From NCBI GenBank assembly GCA_023382715.1, contig JAHDWP010000003.1, positions 1 to 64,000 of the forward strand: 64,000 nt of DNA. Direction: 5' to 3'. The DNA is from Anaerolineae bacterium. GTDB lineage: Bacteria > Chloroflexota > Anaerolineae > Aggregatilineales > Aggregatilineaceae. The notes below the pieces were generated by a model. It searched no databases. It saw only the letters and a program-made list of their open reading frames with translations, and was not told the origin of the DNA. Positions 35,435 to 45,606 of the stretch are shown piece after piece. Numbering within the stretch: position 1 is the stretch's first letter; each line of letters opens with the position of its first letter. The translations under genes were made by a program, and so were the position numbers.

Positions 35435-36694
35435 CTACTGGGCGCGCTCGGCCAGCGGCGTGCAGTCGAGCGTATCGCTGCTGCGCTCGGCCCCGGCCTC
35501 GCACGGGATGTCGGCGATCTCGATCTCTTCCAGCAGCTCGTAGAACTTGAACTCCGGATCGGTCAGGTTGGTGATGCGCACGGCGTACATGGGCATCAGC
35601 GCCTGGTGATCTTCGGCGCGCATCGTGTAGGTGCCCTTCGGCCCTTCCCACTGCAAGCCTTCCAGGGCCGGGATCAGCGCGTCAAGCTCGGTCGAGCCTT
35701 CGGCCCCTTCCAGGCCGAGCACCAACGCCTGGGCGTTGGCAAAGCCGCACTCGGTGAACAGGTCCGGCACGTCGTTGTAGACTTCCTTGTGCCGCGCCAC
35801 CAGCCAGTCGTTCACTTCCGTTTGGGGCAGGGTGTAGTGGTAGACGATGAACCCGTCGCTGGGGATGATCGTCGCCTCGGCGAAGGCAAGCTGGAACTCG
35901 TTGGAGTTGAAGAAGGCCAGCGCCGCCATCTTCTCGGCCACGCCCAGCTCCTGAATCTGCTTGACCAGCGGGATGGTCGTCGCGCCCGCCCAGATGTAGA
36001 TCACGCCGTCCGCGCCGGAGTCGAGAATCTGCTGCAGGTAGGGGGCGAAGTCGGTCGTGTCCAGCGGGGCGTAGAGCGTGTCCATGGCCGGGGTCGCGCC
36101 CGCCTGCTGGAGGGCGTAGTCGAACGCCTCTGCCTCTTCGCGCCCGAAGGCGTAGTCGGCGGCAAGCTGGACGTAGCTCGGGCCGATGGCGTCTACCCAG
36201 AAGGGGGCCAGCACCAGCGCGTCGTGCCACGAGTTGCGGCAGGCGCGGAAGGTGGTCGGCTCGAACAGTTCGGCGGTCAGGTTCTTGGCGGCGGCGGGGC
36301 CGGCCATCAGCACCACGCCGTACTCAGCGGCGATGCTGACCAGGCCCTGCGTCACGCCGGACGACGGCGCGCCGACGAGCACTTCCACCCCTTCGACCTC
36401 GATCAGCTCGCGCGCCTGAGTGGCCGCGACGGCTGGGTCGTTGGCGTAGTCGCGCACGACGATCTCAATCGGGCGGCCAGCCACTTCCATCGTGCCGTCG
36501 GTGGCGTATTCGAGGCCGAGCGTGAAGCCGTTCTGCAGCTCAACGCCGTAAAGTTGCAGCGCACCGGTCAGGTCGGTCAGCAGGCCGATCTTGAGCGGCT
36601 CGCCTCCCTGGGCGCTGGCCGAGCGGTACGACGGTACCGCCACCAGCGACAGCGCCAACAGGGCAGCCAGTACGATCAGTGTCCATTTACGCAT
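35435..36694 (-). CDS. Branched-chain-type ABC importer, substrate-binding protein
   Basis: The ATG at 36694 is preceded by AAGGAG and followed by a signal peptide (KWTLIVLAALLALSLVAVPSYRSASA), giving 419 residues. The Peripla_BP_6 fold is visible: KIGLLTDLTGALQLYG, YANDPAVAATQARELIEVEGVEVLVGAPSS and the later GFANAQALVLGLEGA. It is the first gene of the liv operon on this strand. Ligand identity is unknown; other members of this fold bind amino acids, amides, urea or aromatic acids. Confidence 0.88.
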   Translation of the reverse strand: MRKWTLIVLAALLALSLVAVPSYRSASAQGGEPLKIGLLTDLTGALQLYGVELQNGFTLGLEYATDGTMEVAGRPIEIVVRDYANDPAVAATQARELIEVEGVEVLVGAPSSGVTQGLVSIAAEYGVVLMAGPAAAKNLTAELFEPTTFRACRNSWHDALVLAPFWVDAIGPSYVQLAADYAFGREEAEAFDYALQQAGATPAMDTLYAPLDTTDFAPYLQQILDSGADGVIYIWAGATTIPLVKQIQELGVAEKMAALAFFNSNEFQLAFAEATIIPSDGFIVYHYTLPQTEVNDWLVARHKEVYNDVPDLFTECGFANAQALVLGLEGAEGSTELDALIPALEGLQWEGPKGTYTMRAEDHQALMPMYAVRITNLTDPEFKFYELLEEIEIADIPCEAGAERSSDTLDCTPLAERAQ

Positions 36695-36841
36695 TGCCAA
36701 TGCTCCTTGAAAGTGTCTCAAACCCTACGAGTTCGGTGGGTGCTGTGCAGAATCGCAAAACCGCTTCCCTGTCCGTTGTCCGTGATGGTCGCTGGCGCTC
36801 CTCCTTCCGCTCGACAGTCGAAAAACCCTGGTTGGGAACCG

Positions 36842-38358
<1,517 letters not shown>

Positions 38359-38374
<16 letters not shown>

Positions 38375-38445
38375 AAGCCGTCCGTCACTTTCTCCTGGCC
38401 AGCCGCACCTGAGCCTTGTCGCTCGTCAGCTCGCGCAGCGCGCCC
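38359..38445. repeat. 87-bp direct repeat, copy 1 (functional ligase start)
   Basis: It matches 39256-39342 with three mismatches. On the minus strand it holds a duplicated end of the AlkD-like gene and the start codon region of the acyl-CoA ligase (MVIGDT). The MntA/HepT pair lies between the two copies. Confidence 0.92.
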
Positions 38446-38462
38446 TTGCTGCCGCACACACT

Positions 38463-38828
38463 CTACCTCTGTTCAGAGGTCTCCCCGCCCTGCTTCTCCA
38501 GGTCTGCTAGCATGGCTTCGGCAGCGCGCTGTAACTCTGGCAGATAGTCCTGGATGACGCTCCAAACGACGTCCATGTTCACATTCAGGTAGCCGTGCAC
38601 CAGGCGATTGCGAAAACCGCTGATCGCCTTCCAGTCCACCCCAGGGTAGGCTGCTTTGATCCCGTCTGACAGCCGCTGCGTCGACTCGGCCATCGTCTGC
38701 AAATAGTGCAATGCAGCCGCACGATCGTGTTTGGCTGTCATGAAGGTCTCGCGCCCAGCGGCAGTCAGCTCGTTGATGTCGGCGATCGTCTCCAGAATAT
38801 GCACCACATAGACCCGATCCTGCTTCAT
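38463..38828 (-). CDS. hepT: HepT-like toxin (DUF86)
   Basis: This 121-residue helical protein has the HEPN catalytic motif RNRLVHGY (RxxxxHxY) at about residues 72-79. HepT toxins are HEPN ribonucleases that are silenced when their MntA partner adds AMP to the motif Tyr. It overlaps mntA by 4 bp, and the pair sits between 87-bp direct repeats. Confidence 0.9.
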   Translation of the reverse strand: MKQDRVYVVHILETIADINELTAAGRETFMTAKHDRAAALHYLQTMAESTQRLSDGIKAAYPGVDWKAISGFRNRLVHGYLNVNMDVVWSVIQDYLPELQRAAEAMLADLEKQGGETSEQR

Positions 38829-39112
38829 AGGGGTTCGGCCTCTTTGAGTATCTCATCCCGGATTAGGGGGTGCAGATCGCCGGGTGTGACCAGATCAACC
38901 CGCTGTTCCAGCAGTTCCTGCAGCTCCATCAGCAAGGCACCGCCGCCCCAAGCCGCGTGTTCCAGACCTTCTACCAGTAAGTCAATGTCGCTGTCCGGCC
39001 CGGCTTCTCCGCGCAGCACTGAGCCGAACACCCGCACGTTCGACGCACCGTGCCGGGCCGCCAGGCGCAGAATCTCCTCTCTTTTCGCACGCAGTTCTTC
39101 GAGGGTGGTCAC
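38825..39112 (-). CDS. mntA: MntA-like nucleotidyltransferase antitoxin
   Basis: The GTG start at 39112 is preceded by AAGGAG. The 95-residue minimal nucleotidyltransferase has GSVLRGEAGPDSDIDLLVE (GSx10DxD) near residues 30-48 and a third acidic residue in RVDLVTP. It is expected to adenylylate and neutralise HepT. No other gene shares this short transcription unit. Confidence 0.9.
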   Translation of the reverse strand: MTTLEELRAKREEILRLAARHGASNVRVFGSVLRGEAGPDSDIDLLVEGLEHAAWGGGALLMELQELLEQRVDLVTPGDLHPLIRDEILKEAEPL

Positions 39113-39255
39113 GAGCGCTGCTCCTTATCGGTCACTTGTTGTTCTTTAGAGCGTGTTATGAACTCTGTGCGCTCGGCGCGGTGGGCAGCGCGTAACGCTA
39201 TGTGCGGCGCATGACCCCACCCGGTGATCCCTCCCCGCTTGGCGCACTACTCGCG

Positions 39256-39342
39256 TGTCGCCGATGACCATAAGCCGTCCGTCACTTTCTCCTGGCCAGC
39301 CGCGCCTGAGCCTTGTCGCTCGTCAGCTCGCGCAGCGCGTCC
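39256..39342. repeat. 87-bp direct repeat, copy 2 (truncated ligase start)
   Basis: On the minus strand this copy contains the true end of the AlkD-like gene and then ATGGTCATCGGCGACAC, the first codons of the acyl-CoA ligase. The frame diverges after MVIGDT. It is the remnant of the junction duplicated when the MntA/HepT segment arrived. Confidence 0.9.
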
Positions 39343-39968
39343 GAGGCGATCCAGCGCGCTGACTTCGCCGGGATCGTCTGAATCTCGCGGGCCAGGGCGA
39401 TCGCTGAGGCGTTGAGCGCCTGGCTGCGCTTGCCGATATTGCGCAGCGCCCAGTTGACCGCCTTCTTGACAAAATTGCGCTCGTCGGTCGCCCCGGCGAC
39501 GATGACCGGGAAGAACGCCTCGAACGCGGAGTCGGGCGCTTGCTTGTCCTGCACCGCCAGCGCCGCGATCAGCGCATACGCGGCGCGCCTGACGAATTCT
39601 TCTTCGCGCCCCGCCCACTCAAGCGCTTTCTGGTAGGCGTAGGGCGTCTTGTCGAACAGGTTGCTCGTCGTCTGGTCCACGATGTCCCACGAGTCGAACG
39701 CCGCCGCCCAGCGATCCATCTCGGCGGGAGTCATCTGCCCCGGATCGGCGATTATGCCCGCCAGCAGCCGCGCCTCGTGCACGCCGGAGTCCCAGAGTTG
39801 CAGCGCCAGGGCGTGATCGCGCTTGATGTCTTTGGCGATCTCGCGCACAGTGTAGACGGAGATGCCCAGCGTTTCCGTCTGGGGCCTGATCCCATAGCGG
39901 GCCATCCCGGCGACGTTGTCTGCGTTGGCCAGCGCCCGCAGCCGGGCCATCACCTCATCATACTGCAT
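39282..39968 (-). CDS. AlkD-like HEAT-repeat DNA-alkylation repair protein
   Basis: This 228-residue all-helical protein has family motifs: MARYGI, WDSGVHEARLLAGIIADP, FDSWDIVDQ and NFVKKAVNWALRNIGKRS. AlkD-type enzymes remove N3/N7-alkylated purines from DNA. The Trp and Asp of the FDSWDIVD region match residues used in the family. Its 3' end is partly duplicated at 38359-38445. Confidence 0.88.
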   Translation of the reverse strand: MQYDEVMARLRALANADNVAGMARYGIRPQTETLGISVYTVREIAKDIKRDHALALQLWDSGVHEARLLAGIIADPGQMTPAEMDRWAAAFDSWDIVDQTTSNLFDKTPYAYQKALEWAGREEEFVRRAAYALIAALAVQDKQAPDSAFEAFFPVIVAGATDERNFVKKAVNWALRNIGKRSQALNASAIALAREIQTIPAKSARWIASDALRELTSDKAQARLARRK

Positions 39969-39971
39969 GGT

Positions 39972-40961
39972 CTATCCCGTCCACACGAACGCCGTCGCGG
40001 CCATCGTGTAGCCCGCGCCGCTGCCGCAGAAGATCACCAGCTCGCCCGGCTGCGGGCCGATGCCCCTCTCAACCGCGTCATCGAGGGCCATCGGCATACA
40101 GGCCGAGCCGGTGTAGCCCCACTTGTCCATAATCATGTGCGTCTTGCTCAGCGGCAGGCCCAGATCGGCCATCACGTATTCGATGGTGCGCGCGTTAAGC
40201 TGCGTGAAGTATATCCTGTCCACTGCGCTCACCGGCTGCCCGATCTTGTCCAGCAGGGCGCGCACCAGCGGCGGCCAGCCGCGATTGTTCGTGTCCGGCG
40301 GGAAGCGCTTGCGAATCTCCAGCACCTGGCGCGGGCTGCCATCTCCGCCGGTGGGCGCGACCGTCCCGCCGATGAAGACGCCCATGTAGTCGTGAAATGA
40401 GCCGTCGGACCGGATGTTGCCGCCCAGGAAGCCGGGCTGTTCGCCGGCGCGCAGCAGCACCGCCCCCGCCCCATCGCCGAAGAGGGTGCAGGTGCGCTTG
40501 TCCGTCCAGTCCACGTAGCGGGTCATGCCGTAGGCCCCGACGACCAGGATGTAGCGGTACGCTTCGTCGGTGGCGATGGTGCGCGCCGCCATATCCAGCC
40601 CGATCACCCAGGCGGCGCAGGCGCTGTTCACGTCGAAGGTGCCGGCGTTGGCTGCGCCGAGCTTGTGCTGCACCACCGAGGCCGTGCCCGGCGAGATGTA
40701 ATCGGGCGTGTCCGTCGCCAGGATGAGCAGGTCCACATCCCCCGGCGCGACGCCCGCCCGCTCCAACGCCTGGTGCGCGGCGTGTACGGCCAGGTCGGAG
40801 GTCACTTCGTCGTCGCCGATCAGGTGGCGCTGGCGGATGCCGACATTGTCAATCAGCCACTGATCCACCGGCTCGCCGAGCAGCGCGTCAAGCTCGGCGT
40901 TGCTGCGCACCTGGGCCGGGACGTAGCGCCCGGTGCTGGCGATCTGCGCGTAACGGGCCAT
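39972..40961 (-). CDS. FabH-like thiolase-fold enzyme with altered triad, copy 1
   Basis: This 329-residue ketoacyl-ACP-synthase-III-like protein keeps the catalytic Cys in DVNSACAAWVIGL and the FGDGAGAVLL and GSGAGYTMAA motifs. The triad His (HQANxRI) aligns with TQLNART and the triad Asn (GNTSAAS) with GYTGSAC, so Cys-His-Asn becomes Cys-Thr-Tyr. Decarboxylative condensation is therefore doubtful; an acyl-transfer or ester/amide-forming role is possible, as in other FabH-like enzymes. It lies 3 bp from the hydrolase gene and near two acyl-CoA ligases. Confidence 0.82.
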   Translation of the reverse strand: MARYAQIASTGRYVPAQVRSNAELDALLGEPVDQWLIDNVGIRQRHLIGDDEVTSDLAVHAAHQALERAGVAPGDVDLLILATDTPDYISPGTASVVQHKLGAANAGTFDVNSACAAWVIGLDMAARTIATDEAYRYILVVGAYGMTRYVDWTDKRTCTLFGDGAGAVLLRAGEQPGFLGGNIRSDGSFHDYMGVFIGGTVAPTGGDGSPRQVLEIRKRFPPDTNNRGWPPLVRALLDKIGQPVSAVDRIYFTQLNARTIEYVMADLGLPLSKTHMIMDKWGYTGSACMPMALDDAVERGIGPQPGELVIFCGSGAGYTMAATAFVWTG

Positions 40962-40964
40962 GCC

Positions 40965-41768
40965 CTAGCCTTTCAGAAACCCGATGATGGCGCGGTTGGC
41001 CGCGTCCGCCTGCTCGATGAAGAACAGGTGCCCCGCGCCAGGGACGATCTGCACCTGCGCGCCGGGCCAGGCGGCGGCGATGGCCTGGCTGTTGGCGGGC
41101 GGCGTGACTTCGTCATGCTCGCCGACCAGCAGCAGGACGGGCATGGGCGGCGTGAAGTCCGTGATGTGATCCTGCTGGAAGTAGGCCAGCCCGGCGCTGC
41201 TCTGGCGCAGGTAGAGGGCGGGCGTCTGCTGGCTGCTGAAGCGCAGGTCAATCAGGCGTTGAAAGCCCTCCGGGTCGCGCGCCTCAAACCCCTCCGCCGC
41301 CGCAATGCGCGTGCCGCGCCGCACCAGCTCCAACGGGTCGCCGGAGCGATCCTGCAGGGCCTGCATCGCCCGCGCCGAGGGCATGGCCACTCGCGGCCCC
41401 CAGTACAGCGTCGAGGCCAGGATCAGGCGGCTGATCCGTTCCGGCTGCTTGCGGGCCATGAACAGGGCGATGCCGCCGCCCAGCGAATGCCCGAAGACGT
41501 GCGCCCGCTCGATCTGCAGCGCATCCAGCAGGCCGAGTGCGTCCTCGGCCAGCATGTCCAGCGAGTAGGGCACATCCGGCTTGTCGGAGTCGCCGATGCC
41601 CCGGTTGTCGAAGGTGATGACGTGGAAATGTTCGGCCAGCGGGCCGACGTTGCGCCACCACGACGCGCGCCACTGCCCCACGCCGCAGATCAGCAGCAAC
41701 GGATCGGCGGCGGGATCGCCGTGTGTCTCGTAGAACAGGTGAATGTCGTTTGCCTGGATCAGGGGCAT
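40965..41768 (-). CDS. Alpha/beta hydrolase
   Basis: The ATG at 41768 with GGACGGAGA upstream gives 267 residues; the open frame further upstream is a shadow of the ligase gene. The nucleophile elbow is GHSLGG (about residue 94), the acid is in VGEHDEVTPP and the His in GAGHLFFIEQ. The fold resembles the 3-oxoadipate enol-lactonase/epoxide hydrolase type (FDNRGIGDSDKP). The substrate is unknown; the cluster suggests an acyl ester, lactone or thioester. Confidence 0.87.
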   Translation of the reverse strand: MPLIQANDIHLFYETHGDPAADPLLLICGVGQWRASWWRNVGPLAEHFHVITFDNRGIGDSDKPDVPYSLDMLAEDALGLLDALQIERAHVFGHSLGGGIALFMARKQPERISRLILASTLYWGPRVAMPSARAMQALQDRSGDPLELVRRGTRIAAAEGFEARDPEGFQRLIDLRFSSQQTPALYLRQSSAGLAYFQQDHITDFTPPMPVLLLVGEHDEVTPPANSQAIAAAWPGAQVQIVPGAGHLFFIEQADAANRAIIGFLKG

Positions 41769-41790
41769 GGGTCTCCGTCCTGTCGTGACT

Positions 41791-41823
41791 AGACTTCCGA
41801 AGTCTTCAAGACTTCGGAAGTCT
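41791..41823. repeat. Perfect cruciform AGACTTCCGAAGTCTT / AAGACTTCGGAAGTCT
   Basis: Two exact 16-bp complementary arms are separated by one base. Shorter or imperfect relatives occur at 31214-31228, 54810-54842 and 15003-15012, so it is a dispersed element. It lies between the hydrolase and ligase 2. Confidence 0.9.
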
Positions 41824-41824
41824 C

Positions 41825-43363
41825 TCAGTCTCCGTACTGCTCGGCCAACGCCTTTTTGTCTATCTTGCCCGCGCCGGTCTTGGGCAGCGCGTCGGCGAAG
41901 ACCACCGACTTGGGCACCTTGAAGCCTGCCAGGTGCTCGCGCAAGAAAGCCAGCAGGTCCTCGGCGCTCAGCGGCGCGCCCGGCTCGACCACCACAATCG
42001 CCCGCCCGACCTCGCCCCACTTGGCATCTGGCACGCCGATCAGCGCCGCCTCTTTGATCGCCGGGTGGCGGTACAGCACGCTCTCGATCTCGGCGGGATA
42101 GACGTTCTCTCCGCCGGAGATGATCATGTCCTTCAGCCGCCCGGCGATGGTGTAGTAGCCTTCGGCGTCGCGGGCGGCCAGGTCGCCGGTATGCAGCCAG
42201 CCGTCGCGGATGGCCTCGGCGGTGGCGGCGGGGTTGTTCCAGTAGCCGGGCGTGACGTGCGGCCCGCGAATGAGCAGCTCGCCCGGCTCGTCCGGCGCGC
42301 ACTCGCCCCCGTCCGGGCGGGCGATGCGCACGTCCACGTGCATCAGCGGGAAGCCGACCGCGCCCGGCTTGCGGCGCACGTCGGCGGCGGGCAGCCAGAA
42401 GGTGTTCGGCCCGGCTTCGGTCAGGCCGTAGCCCGTCTTGAAGTCCACCTCTTTGGCCCAGAAACGCTCGAAGACGGGCATGGGGCACGGCGCGCCGCCG
42501 TTGATGACCAGCTTGAGCCGGCTGAAGTCCACCCCCGCCCAGCGCGGATGCTGCTGCATCAGGATGAACATGGTCGGCACGCCGAAGTAGAGCGTCACCA
42601 TGCCGGTTTCGATCAGATCAAAGACCTGATCCACGTCGAAGCCCGCGCAGAGGATACTCGTCCCGCCAATGTGGATCAGCGGCAGGGTGAAGACGTTCAG
42701 CCCGCCGGTATGAAAGAGCGGCGCGTTGAGAATGGTCACGTCGTCCTGGTCCAGCCCCCAACTGACCACCGTGTTGACGCTGTTCCAGGTCATGTTGCCG
42801 TGCGAGAGGATCGCCCCTTTGGGCAGGCCGGTCGTGCCACCGGTGTAGCAGATCACCCAGGGCGAGTCCCAGTCCAGGTCGGGGCGCGGGGCTTGCAGGG
42901 TGACGGGATAAGCGTCGCGCTCGGCGAGCGAGCGATCCGCAGGATCGGCCAGCGCGTCCAGCGCGATGAAATGGCGCACGCTGGGCACCTGGGAGCGCAG
43001 CCGGTTGACGCTCTCGGCGAACTCACCGGAATAGACCAGCACGGTCGGCGCGGCGTCGCGGATCAGGTTGCCTAGCTCGGCGGACGTCAGCCGCCAGTTG
43101 AGCGTCTGCAGGATGGCGCCGCTGGTGCCGCAGGCCATCCACAGATCGAGGTAGGCCAGGCTGTTGGTCGCGCAGACAGCCACGCGGTCACCGACCCCCA
43201 CCCCCAGCGCGCGCAGATAATTGGCCGTACGGCTGGCCTGCGCGTGCCAGGCGGCATAGGTGATGTCCGCGCCGCTGATCGTGTCGCGGATGGCCAGGCG
43301 CTCCGGCGACAGTTGGGCGCGGCGCTCCAGGAAATCGGTGACGTAAAGCGACTTTTGACGCAT
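41825..43363 (-). CDS. Acyl-CoA synthetase (AMP-forming), copy 2
   Basis: This 512-residue ANL ligase has the P-loop YTGGTTGLPKGA, GYGLTEAGPN, DGWLHTGDLAARDAEGYY, IISGGENVYPAEIE and the catalytic Lys in KTGAGKIDKKAL. It is paralogous to the 36842-38374 ligase; the C-terminal 130 residues are especially similar. Its chain preference cannot be read from sequence. Confidence 0.93.
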   Translation of the reverse strand: MRQKSLYVTDFLERRAQLSPERLAIRDTISGADITYAAWHAQASRTANYLRALGVGVGDRVAVCATNSLAYLDLWMACGTSGAILQTLNWRLTSAELGNLIRDAAPTVLVYSGEFAESVNRLRSQVPSVRHFIALDALADPADRSLAERDAYPVTLQAPRPDLDWDSPWVICYTGGTTGLPKGAILSHGNMTWNSVNTVVSWGLDQDDVTILNAPLFHTGGLNVFTLPLIHIGGTSILCAGFDVDQVFDLIETGMVTLYFGVPTMFILMQQHPRWAGVDFSRLKLVINGGAPCPMPVFERFWAKEVDFKTGYGLTEAGPNTFWLPAADVRRKPGAVGFPLMHVDVRIARPDGGECAPDEPGELLIRGPHVTPGYWNNPAATAEAIRDGWLHTGDLAARDAEGYYTIAGRLKDMIISGGENVYPAEIESVLYRHPAIKEAALIGVPDAKWGEVGRAIVVVEPGAPLSAEDLLAFLREHLAGFKVPKSVVFADALPKTGAGKIDKKALAEQYGD

Positions 43364-43462
43364 GATCGGCCTTAAAAGTTTAGAGATAGAGGTGCGTCCC
43401 TTTCCCTTTTGTTTCTATTGTACTCCACCCGCCGGGCACACCAGGAACACCTTCACCCGTTT

Positions 43463-43492
43463 CGTGGGGGCGCATGGCGATACGCCCCCACG
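43463..43492. repeat. Palindrome related to the 28877-28906 element
   Basis: CGTGGGGGCGCATGG is followed by CGATACGCCCCCACG, with a few mismatches between arms. It lies in the gap before the SDR gene. Confidence 0.75.
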
Positions 43493-43513
43493 CCAGGCAG
43501 CGGGGCAGCGCCC

Positions 43514-44260
43514 CTACATCACCAGCCCGCCGTCCACGCTCAGCACCGCCCCGTTGACGAACGACGCCTCGTCCGAGGCCAGGAAGAGGAAGGCGTTGGC
43601 GATGTCTTCCGGCTCGCCCAGGCGACGCGCGGGCGTCATGCCGATGAACCTGTCCAGCACCTCTTGCGGCATCGTCTTGACCATCTCGGTGGCGATGAAG
43701 CCCGGCGCGACGGCATTAGCGGTGATGCCCTTCGGCCCCAGCTCGCGCGCCCAGACACGGGTCATGCCGATCACGCCTGCTTTGGTGGCGACGTAGTTGG
43801 TCTGGCCGAAGTTGCCGTACAGCCCCACGACCGACGACGTGATAATGATCCGCCCGTAGCCGCGCTCGACCATGTGCGGGGCGACGGCTTGCGTCATGTT
43901 GAAGACGCCCTTCAGGTTGACGGCGATCACCTGGTCGAACTGCTCCTCGGTCATCTTGACCAGGCGCGCGTCGCGGGTGATGCCGGCGTTGTTGCACAGG
44001 ATGTCAAGCTGCCCAAAGGCGTCGAGCGCGGCCTGTACCGCTGCGGTGACCTGTTCGCGCTGCGTCACGTCACAGACGGCGGCCAGCGCTTCACCGCCCG
44101 CCGCCACGATCTCGCTCGCGACAGCGTTGATGCCATCGGGGGCGACATCCAGCGCCACGACCTTCGCCCCTTCCTGGGCGAAGCGCAGCGCAATCGCCTT
44201 GCCAATGCCCTGCCCCGCGCCGGTGACCAGCGCGACGCGGCCCGCTAACCGTGTGCCCAT
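43514..44260 (-). CDS. SDR 3-oxoacyl reductase, FabG/PhaB type
   Basis: This 248-residue SDR has GAGQGIGKAIA, NNAGITRD, a catalytic set with SSVVGLYGNFGQTNYVATKAG (Ser, Tyr, Lys) and PGFIATEM, all typical of FabG. It reduces 3-oxoacyl-ACP or 3-oxoacyl-CoA with NAD(P)H. Given the acyl-CoA ligases and FabH-like enzymes around it, acyl-CoA turnover is as likely as fatty-acid synthesis. Confidence 0.88.
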   Translation of the reverse strand: MGTRLAGRVALVTGAGQGIGKAIALRFAQEGAKVVALDVAPDGINAVASEIVAAGGEALAAVCDVTQREQVTAAVQAALDAFGQLDILCNNAGITRDARLVKMTEEQFDQVIAVNLKGVFNMTQAVAPHMVERGYGRIIITSSVVGLYGNFGQTNYVATKAGVIGMTRVWARELGPKGITANAVAPGFIATEMVKTMPQEVLDRFIGMTPARRLGEPEDIANAFLFLASDEASFVNGAVLSVDGGLVM

Positions 44261-44390
44261 TGCTGTCTGCCCTCCTTCAAAGCGCAGCTCTCAGTGATCA
44301 GCGATCAGTTTTCAGTCAGGGCGTCTGCGCCAGCAGGGATGCCGCTCTACCGGGCCTGGGGCCTGGGCAGAGCGCGGCCCTCACCGCGCG

Positions 44391-45413
44391 CTACCCCCAG
44401 CGCAGCGCCGTCGCGCTCCAGGTGTACCCCGTGCCCGCGCCCGCCAGGACGACCAGATCGCCGTCTTTGATCTTGCCTTGCGCCAGTCCCAGCTCCAGCG
44501 CGAGAACCTGGTCCACGCTCTGGATGTGCCCGTACTGATCCAGATACACGGCCTGGTCGGGCGTCAGGCCGACCGCCGCCAGAATCTCGCGGAAGAACGA
44601 CGCCTTCATGTGGGTGATGCCCAGGAAGCGCAGATCGCCCAGCGCATAGCCGCTGCGCTCGACCGCCTCTGTGATCACGCCGGTGAAGTTCGCCAGCGAG
44701 ACCGCACCCAGCCGCTCGGCCATGTACTCAGCGTGCTGCACGTCCAGCCGCCCGTGCAGCGTGCCCATCTCTGCCGGCATCAGCCGCGGCTCGTCCCCGG
44801 CAGGGGTGAGCACGACCGTGTCGGCCAGCGAGCCATCGGTGCGGACCGCCGATTCCAGCACCGTGTTGCGCGCCAGCCCGCGCTGGAAGATGGCCGCGCC
44901 GCCGCCCGCGCCGAAATTGAACATGAAGCGCGTGCGCAGGTTGTCCAGGTCAATCAGGTCATTTTCGCGGCTGGCCGAGACGAGCAGCACGTTTTGCAGG
45001 CGGTCGTCCAGGCGCATCATGTCGCGCGCCACCTTGTAGGCGATGGGCGCGCCCGCGCACAGGGCATACGTCTCGAAGGCGAAGGCGTTGCTCGCGCCGA
45101 TCATCTGCTGAATCTTGGACGCCGCCGACCAGACGATGTGATCCTTGTACTCGCTGCCGTGATAGAGAACGGCGTCCAGTTGCAGGGGATCGAGTCCGGC
45201 GGCGTCGAGGGCGCGGCGGGCAGCGGTGGCGGCCATCGCCGTGATCGTGTCTTGCGGCCCGGCGACGTGAATCGCGCGGATGCCCATCTTCTCCAGCACG
45301 ACGAAGTCGGGCAGGCCGGTGCGGGCGGCGATCTCCTGACCGGTGATCACCTGCGGCGGGATGTAGACCCCCGTCCCGGCTATGCCGACAGGGGGAAGTT
45401 GTGGAGAGATCAT
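44391..45413 (-). CDS. FabH-like thiolase-fold enzyme, copy 2
   Basis: This 340-residue KAS-III-like protein has the candidate nucleophile Cys in TYALCAGAPIAYKVA, NFGAGGGAAIF in place of GDGAGA, THMKASFF where FabH has HQANxRI, and YGHIQSVDQ where the triad Asn normally sits. His is kept and Asn is lost. It is only distantly similar to the 39972-40961 enzyme, so the cluster holds two different FabH-like subfamilies. The start is the first in-frame ATG, ending at 45413. Confidence 0.8.
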   Translation of the reverse strand: MISPQLPPVGIAGTGVYIPPQVITGQEIAARTGLPDFVVLEKMGIRAIHVAGPQDTITAMAATAARRALDAAGLDPLQLDAVLYHGSEYKDHIVWSAASKIQQMIGASNAFAFETYALCAGAPIAYKVARDMMRLDDRLQNVLLVSASRENDLIDLDNLRTRFMFNFGAGGGAAIFQRGLARNTVLESAVRTDGSLADTVVLTPAGDEPRLMPAEMGTLHGRLDVQHAEYMAERLGAVSLANFTGVITEAVERSGYALGDLRFLGITHMKASFFREILAAVGLTPDQAVYLDQYGHIQSVDQVLALELGLAQGKIKDGDLVVLAGAGTGYTWSATALRWG

Positions 45414-45555
45414 ACGGTTGTCCAGAAAGCAGAAAGGCGGCGCTCTAGTTGCCCGCAGCCTAACGCAGGCCAGTTACGCGCCAGTTACGGGGAGCGTTGA
45501 TCGCCAATTATCGGCTGTCAGGGGAGTGAGAGGGCGCAGGAGAAACCGCGCGAGT

Positions 45556-45601
45556 ATTCTTCATTTCGCAATCCGCACTCCGCACTTCGCAATCCGCAAT
45601 C
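45556..45601. repeat. Short CGCAATCCGCAATC repeat tract
   Basis: Tandem TTCGCAATCCGCACTCCGC-type words match the tracts at 19465-19583 and 54757-54782 in complement. It sits just past the stop of the response-regulator gene. Confidence 0.7.
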
Positions 45602-45606
45602 CCGTC

